From Roseinatronobacter monicus (GTDB taxonomy: Bacteria > Pseudomonadota > Alphaproteobacteria > Rhodobacterales > Rhodobacteraceae), in the NCBI RefSeq assembly GCF_006716865.1, contig NZ_VFPT01000002.1, forward strand, positions 62,001-126,000: DNA of 64,000 bases, given 5' to 3'. This document shows, in pieces, positions 45,149 through 53,919 of this stretch. The position numbers and the translations under genes were made by a program. How positions within the stretch are numbered: the stretch's first letter is position 1; each line of letters starts with the position of its first letter. The notes under the pieces are model-generated. The model was not told where the DNA came from. It searched no databases and was given only the letters and a program-made list of their open reading frames with translations.

Positions 45149-45730
45149 CTATGTTGGTTCTGAATCCCTTGTCCGCATGATCGTCTGCCGACTGGTGCCC
45201 ATTTCGCGTGCGATGGCGGAAACTGTCGCGCCGGTGGCGAGTTTTTCACGGACCAGCGCCTGCTGATCAGCCGAAAGCGTGGATGGACGCCCCAGTGTTT
45301 TGCCTTGAGCCTTGGCGCGCGCCAGCCCCGATTGCGTGCGTTCGATCAGAAGGTCGCGCTCGAACTGGGCAACTGCATTGATCACACCCATCGTCAGCTT
45401 GCCTGCAGAACTGGTCAGATCAACACCCCCCAAGGCGAGGCAATGCACACGGATGCCCAGGGTTTCCAGCTTGGCCACGGTGGTGCTGACATCAATCGCA
45501 TCGCGCCCCAGCCGGTCCAACTTGGTCACGACAAGAACATCGCCACGCTCCATCTTGTCCAGAAGACGCGCAAAGCCCTTCCGCTGTGCGATGGCCTGTG
45601 AGCCGGAAACTGTCTCAGCGATTATCCGGTGTGGCTCCACCGCAAATCCCGCGGCAGCGATCTCCCGGATCTGGTTCTCGGGGTCTTGTTCGAGAGTCGA
45701 TACTCTGGCGTAGGCAAATGTTCTGGTCAC
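45149..45730 (-). CDS. Serine recombinase (resolvase/invertase)
   Basis: A 193-residue resolvase-family protein: YARVSTLEQD with the catalytic Ser, then VVTKLDRLGRDAIDV, AVAQFERDLLIERTQ and a C-terminal helix-turn-helix (LATGATVSAIAREMGTSRQT). Such enzymes resolve cointegrates at a res site. It lies between transposase and pRiA4b-like gene inside the ISKra4 element, with a spacer rich in TGTCC motifs just upstream that may be its res site. Confidence 0.92.
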   Translation of the reverse strand: MTRTFAYARVSTLEQDPENQIREIAAAGFAVEPHRIIAETVSGSQAIAQRKGFARLLDKMERGDVLVVTKLDRLGRDAIDVSTTVAKLETLGIRVHCLALGGVDLTSSAGKLTMGVINAVAQFERDLLIERTQSGLARAKAQGKTLGRPSTLSADQQALVREKLATGATVSAIAREMGTSRQTIMRTRDSEPT

Positions 45731-45848
45731 AGCATTGCAATTCTGTCCGGAAAAGCTGTCCAGAATTATACACCTGTTCGATAGAGGTTCAAGATAGTTT
45801 GTGGACAGGTTTACACGCCCTGTCCGGAACCGGTCGGTTTCGGACGGT
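45731..45848. promoter_or_regulatory. Possible resolvase binding (res) site
   Basis: This 118-base spacer before the resolvase gene has repeated TGTCC/GGACA motifs: ctgtccggaa, ctgtccagaa, gtggacagg, ctgtccggaac and cggacgg. Clustering of such half-sites next to a resolvase gene is typical of res sites; autoregulation would follow. It is not proven. Confidence 0.5.
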
Positions 45849-46511
45849 TTATCCGAACTGCTGATGCATCAGATCGCGGTGCCGCCCGTCCCGAAATGCT
45901 TGGTTGACCAACTTTCGCGAAAACTTGCCTGCCTGGTAAGGCTCTCTTGCAACAACACGTTGCATCGCGGCTTCGACCTCATCAGTCAGCACGTCTCGCA
46001 CTGTCAGATCAGTCGTATCCCGCTTAATCAAGTCATCCAGCCACTCAGCCATGACGCCGAAATCCTGCCACGCGCCATACCCATCCGCCTCATCGCGGCG
46101 CTCGAGATAACCCTGCGGGCCGCCGCATTCTTCAGGTGGGCAGGCTCCGGAACCGCCAACACACAAGGGATAAGACTGCTTCGGATCAGCAGCGCTGACG
46201 CTCTCAATACGGATCTCATGCACCCAGCCATCGCCCATGTCGTAGGTGTAGGAAAACTTGCCGTTCTTTCGAAACGAAAATTGCGCCAGCGGCACCCTCG
46301 GACTGCCCATCATCAATTCAAAGGAGCCGTACTGCACCGCATAGATATCGAAGGCGTACAGATGAATGCTCTCCCATCCCATGGCCACCTGCAAAACCCC
46401 ATGCAGCTCGTGCAACGTCATGGTTGTTGGAACCATCGCGCGGCGCCAGATCATCGGACTGATCCCCAAAAGCCGAACCTTCAGCTGAATAATCTCACCG
46501 AGCGCATCCAT
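45849..46511 (-). CDS. pRiA4b ORF-3-like protein
   Basis: A 220-residue protein of the plasmid pRiA4b ORF-3 family: LKVRLLGISPMIWRRAMVP, LHELHGVLQVAMGWESIHLY, YTYDMGDGWVHEIRIE and GGSGACPPEECGGPQGY. The family is common as a passenger in transposons; its function is unknown. It sits 34 bases inside the right terminal repeat of the ISKra4 element. Confidence 0.9.
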   Translation of the reverse strand: MDALGEIIQLKVRLLGISPMIWRRAMVPTTMTLHELHGVLQVAMGWESIHLYAFDIYAVQYGSFELMMGSPRVPLAQFSFRKNGKFSYTYDMGDGWVHEIRIESVSAADPKQSYPLCVGGSGACPPEECGGPQGYLERRDEADGYGAWQDFGVMAEWLDDLIKRDTTDLTVRDVLTDEVEAAMQRVVAREPYQAGKFSRKLVNQAFRDGRHRDLMHQQFG

Positions 46512-46712
46512 GTACCTATCGTGCCATCAATGGCTGCCAACGGCAATTGCCCCACACTTTGCGGTACTCTCCTTCTGGCGGCGCGGAAACAAATGGTTCG
46601 CTATGCACCCGTGCACAAGTTGCATATCAACTATGTGAAAATAGTTCTACTCCGGTCCGGATTTCTGCTGTAGGTGGCTGAAAAATTGGTCTCTGGCAAC
46701 AAGGAAACTACA

Positions 46713-46808
46713 ATGACGAAACTCGCTAAAGACGCTTTCGGGATCGCATCTTTGGTCGCGGTCACCGCGGCATTTATCGGCCTGCATTCATGGATGTTTG
46801 TCCAGTAA
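46713..46808 (+). CDS. 31-residue single-helix membrane peptide
   Basis: MTKLAKDAFGIASLVAVTAA followed by FIGLHSWMFVQ and a stop. A strong AAGGA ribosome site lies seven bases before the ATG, and a bidirectional terminator follows 80 bases later. One membrane helix spans about residues 8-28. Such small peptides are often subunits or regulators of membrane complexes; the partner is unknown. It is too short for standard gene calling. Confidence 0.55.
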   Translation: MTKLAKDAFGIASLVAVTAAFIGLHSWMFVQ

Positions 46809-46888
46809 GGCACAAGGCAGCGCGCTGTCCGAGCTTCCCGGATGGGGAATATACACTTGATCAACACTGATCAAACTTCGGATAAGAA

Positions 46889-46915
46889 AAAGGCACCCGA
46901 TGATAGGGTGCCTTT
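46889..46915. terminator. Bidirectional Rho-independent terminator
   Basis: Perfect 10-bp stem aaaggcaccc / gggtgccttt with a 7-base loop and A/T runs on both sides. It can end both the small peptide transcript (plus) and the TRAP operon (minus). Confidence 0.88.
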
Positions 46916-46932
46916 TTTGTGAACCTGCCAGC

Positions 46933-48228
46933 TTACCTGCCGCTGAGGAGAAGATCGGGCAGCCAAAGTGCCAGTTCCGGAATGAACGTCGTCAGCATGA
47001 GTGTCGGCAGCCAAGCGAACACGATGAAGATGACGGTTGGCCACAGCATCCGCGAAACTGAAACATCACAAACCTGCGCGCCCAGATAAAGCAAGGGGGC
47101 TGTCGGCGGGGTGATATTCGCCATGCCAAGGTTCACACCAATCACTGCGGCAAAGTGAATAGGATCCATGCCTGTGCTCTGTGCGATGGGCAGCAGGATC
47201 GGAGTTGCCAGAAGCATTCCCGAAATGTCGTCCATCAGCATCCCGATCAAGATCATCACGACATTGATCATCAACAGGATCACAATCGGATTTTCTGAAA
47301 TCGTGTAGACCATCTGCTGGGCCATTCTCGGTGCGCCCTGAGCGATCAGGTTGTCAGAGACAATCAGAACCATGAAGACCATACACAATACGACACCGAT
47401 TGTGATGCCCGAACGACCGACGGTCTCGGCAAGCGTTTTCCATGTAAGCCCTTTGTAATAGTAGATCGCAATCGGAATGGCATAGATCACTGCGATACCA
47501 GCCGCTTCTGTCGGGGTCATGATCCCGCCATAGATACCACCCAGAATAATCACGGGCATCATCAGTGCAGGACCGGCAAGACGGCCTTGACCGATGAATG
47601 TTGGTATGAACGGGGTTGGACGATCTGTGAGCTTGAGGTCCGTTACTTTCCTCAGCAAGAACTGGTTCGTCGCAATCAGAAGCGTGATCAGGATAAGAGC
47701 TGGAATGACCGTTGACAAAAAGCATCTCAAGACGTTTTGCTGCGCAACCCACCCATACAGGATATGTGATGCGCTTGGCGGGATAAGCAGGCCCAGAGGA
47801 GCTGCCGACACGATCAGCGCGGCAGATGTTCCTTCCGGGTAATTTGCGCGTCTGAGGTGCGGCATCATGATGCCGCCAATGCAGGTCAGTGTCGCGTTCG
47901 CACTGCCCGAAATCGACCCAAATACACCGCTGGCCAGAACGGCCGCGGCGCTGAGGCCGCCTTTAATATGGCCAATGAACATTTCGGCCAGAGAAACAAG
48001 AGGGGCCGCGATCTTGCCTCTCTCCATGATGGCGCCGGCTATCATGAACAATGGTACCGCGAGCAGGACCAGCGAACGAAGGCCCTCTGATCCTCTAGGC
48101 AGGAATCCTGCGACACCTTGATCCCCGACAAGCGCGATAAACAGCAATACAGACCCGAATGCTACATAGACGCTGACGCCTAGCAGCAGCATACCAACTA
48201 CAATCAAGAGACTTACGGTGACGATCAT
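46933..48228 (-). CDS. dctM: TRAP transporter large permease DctM
   Basis: A 431-residue membrane protein of the DctM family with about 12-13 helices: MIVTVSLLIVVGMLLLGVSV, FGSISGSANATLTCIGGIMM, LIPPSASHILYGW and MTPTEAAGIAVIYAIPIA. It forms the ion-coupled membrane part of a TRAP transporter with DctQ, whose gene it overlaps by 4 bases. It is complete. The substrate cannot be told from the sequence; organic acids are common. Confidence 0.93.
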   Translation of the reverse strand: MIVTVSLLIVVGMLLLGVSVYVAFGSVLLFIALVGDQGVAGFLPRGSEGLRSLVLLAVPLFMIAGAIMERGKIAAPLVSLAEMFIGHIKGGLSAAAVLASGVFGSISGSANATLTCIGGIMMPHLRRANYPEGTSAALIVSAAPLGLLIPPSASHILYGWVAQQNVLRCFLSTVIPALILITLLIATNQFLLRKVTDLKLTDRPTPFIPTFIGQGRLAGPALMMPVIILGGIYGGIMTPTEAAGIAVIYAIPIAIYYYKGLTWKTLAETVGRSGITIGVVLCMVFMVLIVSDNLIAQGAPRMAQQMVYTISENPIVILLMINVVMILIGMLMDDISGMLLATPILLPIAQSTGMDPIHFAAVIGVNLGMANITPPTAPLLYLGAQVCDVSVSRMLWPTVIFIVFAWLPTLMLTTFIPELALWLPDLLLSGR

Positions 48229-48839
48229 TTCTTTGACTCTTTCGCGCTATTGGACTTGAGTGGCAAGCCCAGCCCCTTCCGGATATGGACGTAAAGATAA
48301 GCGGCTGTGAACACGGCCATCAGGGTGAAACCGATCATGATTGCGATGCGCCACGATACGAATGGAATACCCAGAACGGGCGTGGAACGTAGTCTGGGGA
48401 AAGAAAAGTCTTCAGCAATAGAGATATAGCAGGCATAGACAATGAACAACGTCACGAACAATTCAATCACCAGGACGACGAAGTTGCGCCACCAGATCGC
48501 TGTTGAATTCGTAATGGCGCTGCCAAGTACATCGGCCCTGATATGCGCCTGGCGTTCGGAAGCCACAACAGCACCGGCAAAAAAACCGACGATGCTGATG
48601 GCAAGCAGCCATTCCTCATAAGCGAAAAGATCGCCACCGAAACCGTATCTGATGACGACGACGGCACCAAAGGTGCAGGCCATCAAAAAGCCGGAGAAAA
48701 TCACGATACCCATCATCGCGATCGATATCCAGTTCAGGGGCGCGCCTATGAACCTGGGCAGCTCATCTGTGATTTTTATTGGATGGTTGACAACCGCGCC
48801 ATCGGGCCCAATCGGCAATTCAGGATGTGGATGTGACAA
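48225..48839 (-). CDS. dctQ: TRAP transporter small permease DctQ
   Basis: A 204-residue protein with four membrane helices (WISIAMMGIVIFSGFLMACT, EEWLLAISIVGFFAGAVVAS, FVVLVIELFVTLFIVYACY, IAIMIGFTLMAVFTAAYLYV), the DctQ arrangement. It follows dctP after 84 bases containing a strong hairpin and overlaps dctM by 4 bases. Confidence 0.9.
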   Translation of the reverse strand: MSHPHPELPIGPDGAVVNHPIKITDELPRFIGAPLNWISIAMMGIVIFSGFLMACTFGAVVVIRYGFGGDLFAYEEWLLAISIVGFFAGAVVASERQAHIRADVLGSAITNSTAIWWRNFVVLVIELFVTLFIVYACYISIAEDFSFPRLRSTPVLGIPFVSWRIAIMIGFTLMAVFTAAYLYVHIRKGLGLPLKSNSAKESKK

Positions 48840-48881
48840 GCCGTTCGCCCTCTGCTGTTGGTCTGCTTATTCCTGCAAGAA

Positions 48882-48911
48882 GAAAGCGCCGGCATTCCTG
48901 CCGGCGCTTTC
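48882..48911 (-). terminator. Intercistronic hairpin between dctP and dctQ
   Basis: A perfect 13-bp stem gaaagcgccggca / tgccggcgctttc with a 4-base loop, followed on the minus strand by ttcttcttg. It probably ends or attenuates part of the dctP transcription, or protects dctP mRNA, so that more receptor than permease is made. Confidence 0.75.
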
Positions 48912-48923
48912 TTTCTTGATGAC

Positions 48924-49928
48924 TCACTCCAGCGAGCTTTTGAGTCGATCAACGATGTCGTGACCGATGCTGTCTCCCATCGAAGGCCAGATTTCTTCGC
49001 GGACCATGTTTATCATAACGGCCATTTCTTCTTCGCTCAGGCTCAGGATCGTGTACCCTCTGTCCCGCAATCTTTGCGCGTACTCCTCGTCGCTAGTGCG
49101 GTTGAACTCGAAGAACTCATCGGACGCTTTGGTCATGGCCGCTTGCAGAACTTCAACCTGCTCAGGGGTCAGCCGGTCGAGGGTGCGCTGTGACGCATAA
49201 TAGCTGGTGAGTTCGGAGATCGAGTTATATTCTACAAAATGCGTGCCCACGTCGGACTGGGCAAAGATGTTGTAGGTCGCTGTTTTGGTGCAACAGATCG
49301 CGCCGTCAACGATACCAGATTGGATCGCAGGGAAGATGTCGCCCCACGCCATTGTCGTGGTGTTATACCCCTTGTTTTGCATCATGGACCTGACAAGCGT
49401 CGAGGACCAGACCCGGATGTTCATGCCTTTGTCGCCAAGTGTGTTCCAGTTCGCCGGTTCTTGCGTTGCGACGACACCAACAAAACCTTCGGGGTTCTGT
49501 GCAAAGACATGCACGCGATACTCGTCCGTAATTTCCTGAAGGATCTTGTTATACTCGGACTCCATGCTGCGCATGATATTGTCCATGTCATCCCAGTCGC
49601 CCACAAGGTATGGCATGGAAAGAAATTCGAGACGCGGGTCCGTGTCAGCATAGATGAATGCTGACGCAAGATCGAGATTGCCGCGTGCCACCATCTCGAA
49701 AAGGGCTTCGCCGGAACCCAGCTGGTTTGCAGGGTAAATGTCAATGTTGAGGCCGACATCTGCAGCAGCAACCTCATCTGCAATCTGCTGCATCATTTTT
49801 GTGCCTTGGTGATCAATCGGAAAAACACCTGCGAAGCGCAATGTAACAACATCTGCAAGTGCAGATGTCGACATCAACGCGCTCAGCGCGCCCGCAGTCA
49901 AGGCTCTGGAAATATTGGAAAAATTCAT
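48924..49928 (-). CDS. dctP: TRAP transporter solute receptor DctP
   Basis: A 334-residue periplasmic receptor. The start at 49928 follows GGGAG and opens a signal peptide (MNFSNISRALTAGALSALMS, cleavage near ALA-DV). Family features are FAGVFPIDHQGTKMMQQIAD, YPANQLGSGEALFEMVARGN, MNIRVWSSTLVRSMM with the ligand-binding Arg, and WGDIFPAIQSGIVDGAICC. It is the first gene of dctPQM. An IS630-family element sits 84 bases upstream, so its promoter is either in that short space or supplied by the IS. Confidence 0.93.
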   Translation of the reverse strand: MNFSNISRALTAGALSALMSTSALADVVTLRFAGVFPIDHQGTKMMQQIADEVAAADVGLNIDIYPANQLGSGEALFEMVARGNLDLASAFIYADTDPRLEFLSMPYLVGDWDDMDNIMRSMESEYNKILQEITDEYRVHVFAQNPEGFVGVVATQEPANWNTLGDKGMNIRVWSSTLVRSMMQNKGYNTTTMAWGDIFPAIQSGIVDGAICCTKTATYNIFAQSDVGTHFVEYNSISELTSYYASQRTLDRLTPEQVEVLQAAMTKASDEFFEFNRTSDEEYAQRLRDRGYTILSLSEEEMAVMINMVREEIWPSMGDSIGHDIVDRLKSSLE

Positions 49929-50012
49929 CGAGCATCTCCCATGTTGGCTCTTGTTATGATCGAAATCTTTTACAGCAGACCGAGCATTCTGCAAATATTT
50001 AATGGGAATATA

Positions 50013-51147
50013 CTCCGAGTCCTGTGGAACCCGAGTTTTGCTTGACGGTTCGGTTTGATTGGATTCTGATGGGTTCATGCGTATTGAGCCGAAATTCCTG
50101 ACATCTTCAGAACGTGCTGAGCTGATGTCCTGTGTGCGACGCCATCGCGAGGATCACGGTGTTGCGCGTCGCGCCAATGCGATTTTGCTGCTGGATGAGG
50201 GCAAATCCTGCCAACTGATCGCCGAATTTCTTTACCTTGACGATGATACGGTTCGTCTTTGGTACAAGGCTTACCGCGAAGGGGGCTGGGACCTCCTATC
50301 CACTGATGGATGGAAGGGCGGTCAATCCCGGATGACCTCGGCTCAGGAGGCCGAACTCAGCGCGTGGCTGGAGGATCGTTTTTGTCGTTCGACGACCGAG
50401 GTCCGGGCCCATATCTCCGCGACGTATGGCTTGGAGTATTCCCATTCTGGCTGCATCAAGCTTCTGACGCGTCTGGGGTTTGAGTATCGCAAGCCGAAGG
50501 GACTTCCGCGCGTTGCGCCTGCCGCAGCACAAGCCGCCTTCATCGAGATGTATCAGCGCTTGCTGAACGAGTTGGGGGCTGATGAAGCTGTCTATTTCGC
50601 AGATGCCGTGCATCCGGAGTATCAGACGAAACCGGCTTATGGTTGGGTGAAGGCCGGGACAAATCCTGCCGTGCAGACCACAGCAGGGCGTGGGCGTGTG
50701 AACATCCATGGTGCACTGAACTTGGAAACATTCGATTTGTCGTTTGTCGAGCCGATTACGGTAGACGGGATCAGCGCTGTCCAGCTCTTGGCCAAAATCG
50801 AGGCATCCAACCCTTACAAGCGCCTCATCCACGTGATCTGGGACAACGCGGCGTATCATAAAGGGCAAGAGGTGCGAGACTTCCTTGCAAGGCCGGACTG
50901 CCGCATCCACTTGATCCCATTGCCGCCATATTGCCCACATCTCAACCCGATTGAACGATTGTGGGCCGTCATGCACCGCTGTGTCACACACAATCAGTAT
51001 TATCCCACGCAAAAGCAATTTGCCGATGCGATACTCGCATTTTTTCGAAAAACCCTCCCCAACGAATGGCGGAGCTTCCGCGACACCATCTCCGACAACT
51101 TCCGTGTCATCTCACACGACAATTTTCGGGTTTTCGCGTAAGGCGGG
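50013..51147 (+). mobile_element. IS630-family element upstream of dctP
   Basis: A 1,135-bp element with TA on both sides (50011-50012 and 51148-51149). Its imperfect inverted ends share AACCCGA and TTG at 16-28 bases from the edge. It differs from the frameshifted IS630 copies near 7 and 9 kb. Confidence 0.85.
50077..51141 (+). CDS. IS630-family transposase (single frame)
   Basis: A 354-residue transposase in one frame: a helix-turn-helix region with VARRANAILLLDEGKSCQLI, then YFADAVHPEYQTKPAYGWVK, VIWDNAAYHKG and PYCPHLNPIERLWAVMH, the DDE triad of the family. The start MRIEPKFLT at 50077 is chosen over upstream codons that give an unlikely extension. It is intact. Confidence 0.92.
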   Translation: MRIEPKFLTSSERAELMSCVRRHREDHGVARRANAILLLDEGKSCQLIAEFLYLDDDTVRLWYKAYREGGWDLLSTDGWKGGQSRMTSAQEAELSAWLEDRFCRSTTEVRAHISATYGLEYSHSGCIKLLTRLGFEYRKPKGLPRVAPAAAQAAFIEMYQRLLNELGADEAVYFADAVHPEYQTKPAYGWVKAGTNPAVQTTAGRGRVNIHGALNLETFDLSFVEPITVDGISAVQLLAKIEASNPYKRLIHVIWDNAAYHKGQEVRDFLARPDCRIHLIPLPPYCPHLNPIERLWAVMHRCVTHNQYYPTQKQFADAILAFFRKTLPNEWRSFRDTISDNFRVISHDNFRVFA

Positions 51148-51236
51148 TATAACAAACATAGTTTTCATGAATGGCCGACTTTACAGCAGCATTTGACGCC
51201 GAAAGGCGATGGCTGCTGCCTTCTTGATCACATGCC

Positions 51237-51425
51237 GCGGGCGCAATGCTGCAAGATCACAGTCGGCTTTCCGCCCTGTGCGAAGGTGATGGCTCGATCT
51301 GCGCACCCGGCCCATAACGGCCGGTCGTCCCATTGCGCTGGGTCCCCCGAACCGGCCATTCGTATCCGGCGCAGCATATTTCCGTAGCCAGCCTCATAGC
51401 GGAAGGTCATGCAGGGTGCAGCGCT
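51237..51425. repeat. R1-like mosaic intergenic repeat
   Basis: A diverged R1 copy: gcgaaggtgatggctcgatc (compare the spacer at 22.7 kb), gtcccccgaaccggccattc and gcgcagcatatttccgtag. The surrounding 51148-51611 shows no gene. Confidence 0.55.
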
Positions 51426-51681
51426 GGCCATGCTGTACCTGCGAAATGAATGGTCCATGAGCAATCACTTAGAGGGATGGGGCGTGCGGTCGCGGCTAGC
51501 GCAGCATATGCAGGCCTGAGCGGTAGCTGTGCTCAGGCAGACTTTGCAAGGATCGCCAAACTCGTTAGGCGATCCTTATTTATGCGGCATCAACGCTATC
51601 CGATCGATCAGGAAAGAGGTGGTCGCGGAAATTCGGACCAGTTGCTAAGCTCTGGCAACTGAAGAAGGACGAACAATCGAT

Positions 51682-51990
51682 ATGGCGAAACAGAAGCGTT
51701 ACACGGCAGAATTCAAGGCGAAGGTTGCCTTGGAAGCGATCCGTGAAGAGTTGACGACGGCAGAGCTGTCGAAGAAATATGAAGTACATCCGACGATGAT
51801 CAACGGCTGGAAACGCACGGCAATTGCCAAGATGGCGCAGTCGTTTGACGCCAAGCCGGTTGGTGAACCAGTGATTTCCGGCAAGGATGTAGAGAAGCTG
51901 CACGCCAAGATTGGCCAATTGGTAGTGGAACGGGATTTTTTGGCGGATGCCTCCAGGCTCATTCTCGGGACTGGAGGCAAAAAGCCGTGA
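51682..51990 (+). CDS. IS3-family transposase OrfA
   Basis: A 102-residue protein with the helix-turn-helix RYTAEFKAKVALEAIREELT and a C-terminal leucine-zipper-like helix (VEKLHAKIGQLVVERDFLAD). It overlaps orfB by 4 bases. A gcaaaaagc tract near 51976 may be the slippage site that makes the OrfAB fusion transposase. Confidence 0.92.
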   Translation: MAKQKRYTAEFKAKVALEAIREELTTAELSKKYEVHPTMINGWKRTAIAKMAQSFDAKPVGEPVISGKDVEKLHAKIGQLVVERDFLADASRLILGTGGKKP

Positions 51991-52817
51991 AGAAAGATCA
52001 TCCCAAACTGAGTGTCCGGCGGCAATGCACACTGCTGTCGCTCGCCCGATCGACGCTGTACTATCAGCCCTGCGGTGAAAGCGCGGAAAACCTGAAATTC
52101 ATGAAGATCATCGACGAGCAATTCCTGAAAACGCCATGGTACGGCTCGCGGCAGATGGCGCGTCATATGCAAAGAGAGGGTCACAAATGCGGCCGCCATC
52201 GCGCAAGACGGCTGATGCGGCTCATGCGTTTGGTGCCGATCTATCAGGAACCCAAGACCAGTAAGAAAAACCCCGAACACAAGGTTTATCCATATCTTCT
52301 AAAAGATCTGCCCATCACGCGTCCCAACCAGGTGTGGTGTACGGACATTACCTATATCCGCATGCAGCGCGGGTTTTTGTATCTGGTCGCCATCATGGAC
52401 TGGCACAGCCGCAAGGTGCTGAGCTGGCGGCTGTCCAATACTATGGATGCCGGGTTCTGCGTCGAGGCCTTGAAGGAGGCACTGGCCACCTATGGCCCGC
52501 CCGAAATTTTCAATTCGGACCAGGGCAGCCAGTTCACCAGCACCGATTTCACCGACGTTTTGAAAGACGCAAAGGTGAAGATTTCGATGGATGGGCGCGG
52601 CCGCTGGATCGACAACCGCATGATCGAACGACTGTGGCGGTCCTTGAAATACGAATGCGTCTTCTTGAACACCTTCGAAACTGGCCGGGAGGCGCGCCAG
52701 GGGATCGGCACCTGGATCGCTTATTACAATGAAGAACGCCCGCATTCATCCCACGGCCTGATGACCCCGGACGAAGTTTATGATAATCGCAAACCAAACA
52801 TGAAACTTGCCGCGTGA
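51987..52817 (+). CDS. IS3-family transposase OrfB
   Basis: A 276-residue catalytic protein with an rve-type DDE domain: VWCTDITYIRMQRGFLYL, EIFNSDQGSQFTSTDF and the Glu in RMIERLWRSLKYE. The N-terminal HTH_21-like region has TPWYGSRQMARHMQREGHKC. It begins GTG and is coupled to orfA. It looks intact. Confidence 0.92.
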   Translation: MKKDHPKLSVRRQCTLLSLARSTLYYQPCGESAENLKFMKIIDEQFLKTPWYGSRQMARHMQREGHKCGRHRARRLMRLMRLVPIYQEPKTSKKNPEHKVYPYLLKDLPITRPNQVWCTDITYIRMQRGFLYLVAIMDWHSRKVLSWRLSNTMDAGFCVEALKEALATYGPPEIFNSDQGSQFTSTDFTDVLKDAKVKISMDGRGRWIDNRMIERLWRSLKYECVFLNTFETGREARQGIGTWIAYYNEERPHSSHGLMTPDEVYDNRKPNMKLAA

Positions 52818-53059
52818 TAGGAAACCCATGCCAGAGCGCTGCGCGGCATAAAACTGGTCGAAAAACCAGGACCACCTCTGAAAGCCCCGCGCAAACAGAA
52901 CGCAGAGCGTCCGTGCAGCAACTCCATGTGCAACGAGGCTCAGAAATTGCGTTTCAAACTCGTGATCCGTATGCGCCGTCTGTGTCCCATTGATTTGAGG
53001 TCTTTCGCAAATTCCTGATCGGACTGATTAATTCTCCATTGTTAGTGATGGAGGACGCT

Positions 53060-53506
53060 ATGGCGGATGGAAGTGGATTTGACGGTCGGCTGGAGCTTGT
53101 TGAGCCGGTTCGGGGCAACCGGCGTTGGCCAGATGATGTGAAAGCGCGGATTGTAGCGGAGAGTTTTCAACCTGGTGCGCGCGTTGTGGACGTTGCGAAA
53201 CGCCATGACATTGTTCCGCATCAGTTGTCAGATTGGCGGCGCATGGCGCGCGAGGGCAAATTGGTTCTGCCTGCGGATGTTGTGAAATCACCCCGCAATG
53301 CAGCTACGCCCACCAAGCAGTCGGAGCCAGCTTTTGTTCCGTTGCAGATTGCTTTGACATCGCAAGGCACTGATCGCGCATTACAGCAGGCTGAGATTGA
53401 CGAGATAACGATCGCGATTGGATCAGATATCGTGGTCCACGTTCCAACGCATGCCAATGTGGCGCGCGCTGCTGAGTTGATCCGGGCGTTGCGGGGGGTG
53501 TCGTGA
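53060..53506 (+). CDS. tnpA: IS66 accessory protein TnpA
   Basis: A 148-residue protein with RRWPDDVKARIVAESFQPGA and VAKRHDIVPHQLSDWRR, the helix-turn-helix of IS66 OrfA. The start at 53060 follows GGAGG by five bases. It overlaps tnpB by 4 bases. Confidence 0.9.
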   Translation: MADGSGFDGRLELVEPVRGNRRWPDDVKARIVAESFQPGARVVDVAKRHDIVPHQLSDWRRMAREGKLVLPADVVKSPRNAATPTKQSEPAFVPLQIALTSQGTDRALQQAEIDEITIAIGSDIVVHVPTHANVARAAELIRALRGVS

Positions 53507-53856
53507 TTGTTGCAGGACAGCGACTGCCGATTGTGATTGCGACAAAACCTGTGGACTTCCGTCGGGGACATGACGGGCTGGCCGCGACAGTGCAAAACGA
53601 ACTGGGGTTGGATCCTCATTCTGGTCTGACTGTGGTGTTCCGATCCAAGCGGGGGGACAGGTTGAAGATTTTGCTCTGGGATGGGACGGGTCTTGTGCTG
53701 ATCTACAAACGGTTGGAGGTTTCCAACTTCGTCTGGCCCAAGATCCAGGACGGCGTCATGCAGCTTTCTCGCGCCCAGTATGAGGCCCTGTTTGAGGGTT
53801 TGGACTGGCTGCAGATGGTGTCAAAACAGGTTACTCCGCCGACTGCGGCAGGGTGA
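53503..53856 (+). CDS. tnpB: IS66 accessory protein TnpB
   Basis: A 117-residue IS66 Orf2 protein: VIATKPVDFRRGHDGLAATV, FRSKRGDRLKILLWDGTGL and YKRLEVSNFVWPK. It is required for IS66 transposition together with TnpC; the precise role is unknown. Confidence 0.93.
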   Translation: MIVAGQRLPIVIATKPVDFRRGHDGLAATVQNELGLDPHSGLTVVFRSKRGDRLKILLWDGTGLVLIYKRLEVSNFVWPKIQDGVMQLSRAQYEALFEGLDWLQMVSKQVTPPTAAG

Positions 53857-53919
53857 CTAATACACTGATTTTGGTGTTATTTTATTGGCTATTTCTGCCA
53901 CTTTGTGGTAGGAATGGTC

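Larger units (their letters stand above)
43714..46573 (-). mobile_element. ISKra4-family transposon with passenger genes
   Basis: A 2.86-kb element with perfect 28-bp inverted ends (AGGAGAGTACCGCAAAGTGT and so on) at 43714-43741 and 46546-46573. It carries an ISKra4-type transposase, a serine resolvase and a pRiA4b ORF-3-like gene, all on the minus strand. I see no clear target duplication. It interrupts the gene starting at 43196. Confidence 0.9.
51615..52879 (+). mobile_element. IS3-family insertion sequence
   Basis: A 1,265-bp element with imperfect inverted ends (AGAGGTGGTC, then GACCAGTT) and a 3-bp duplication GAA (51612-51614 and 52880-52882), as usual for IS3. It holds orfA and orfB. 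Confidence 0.87.
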
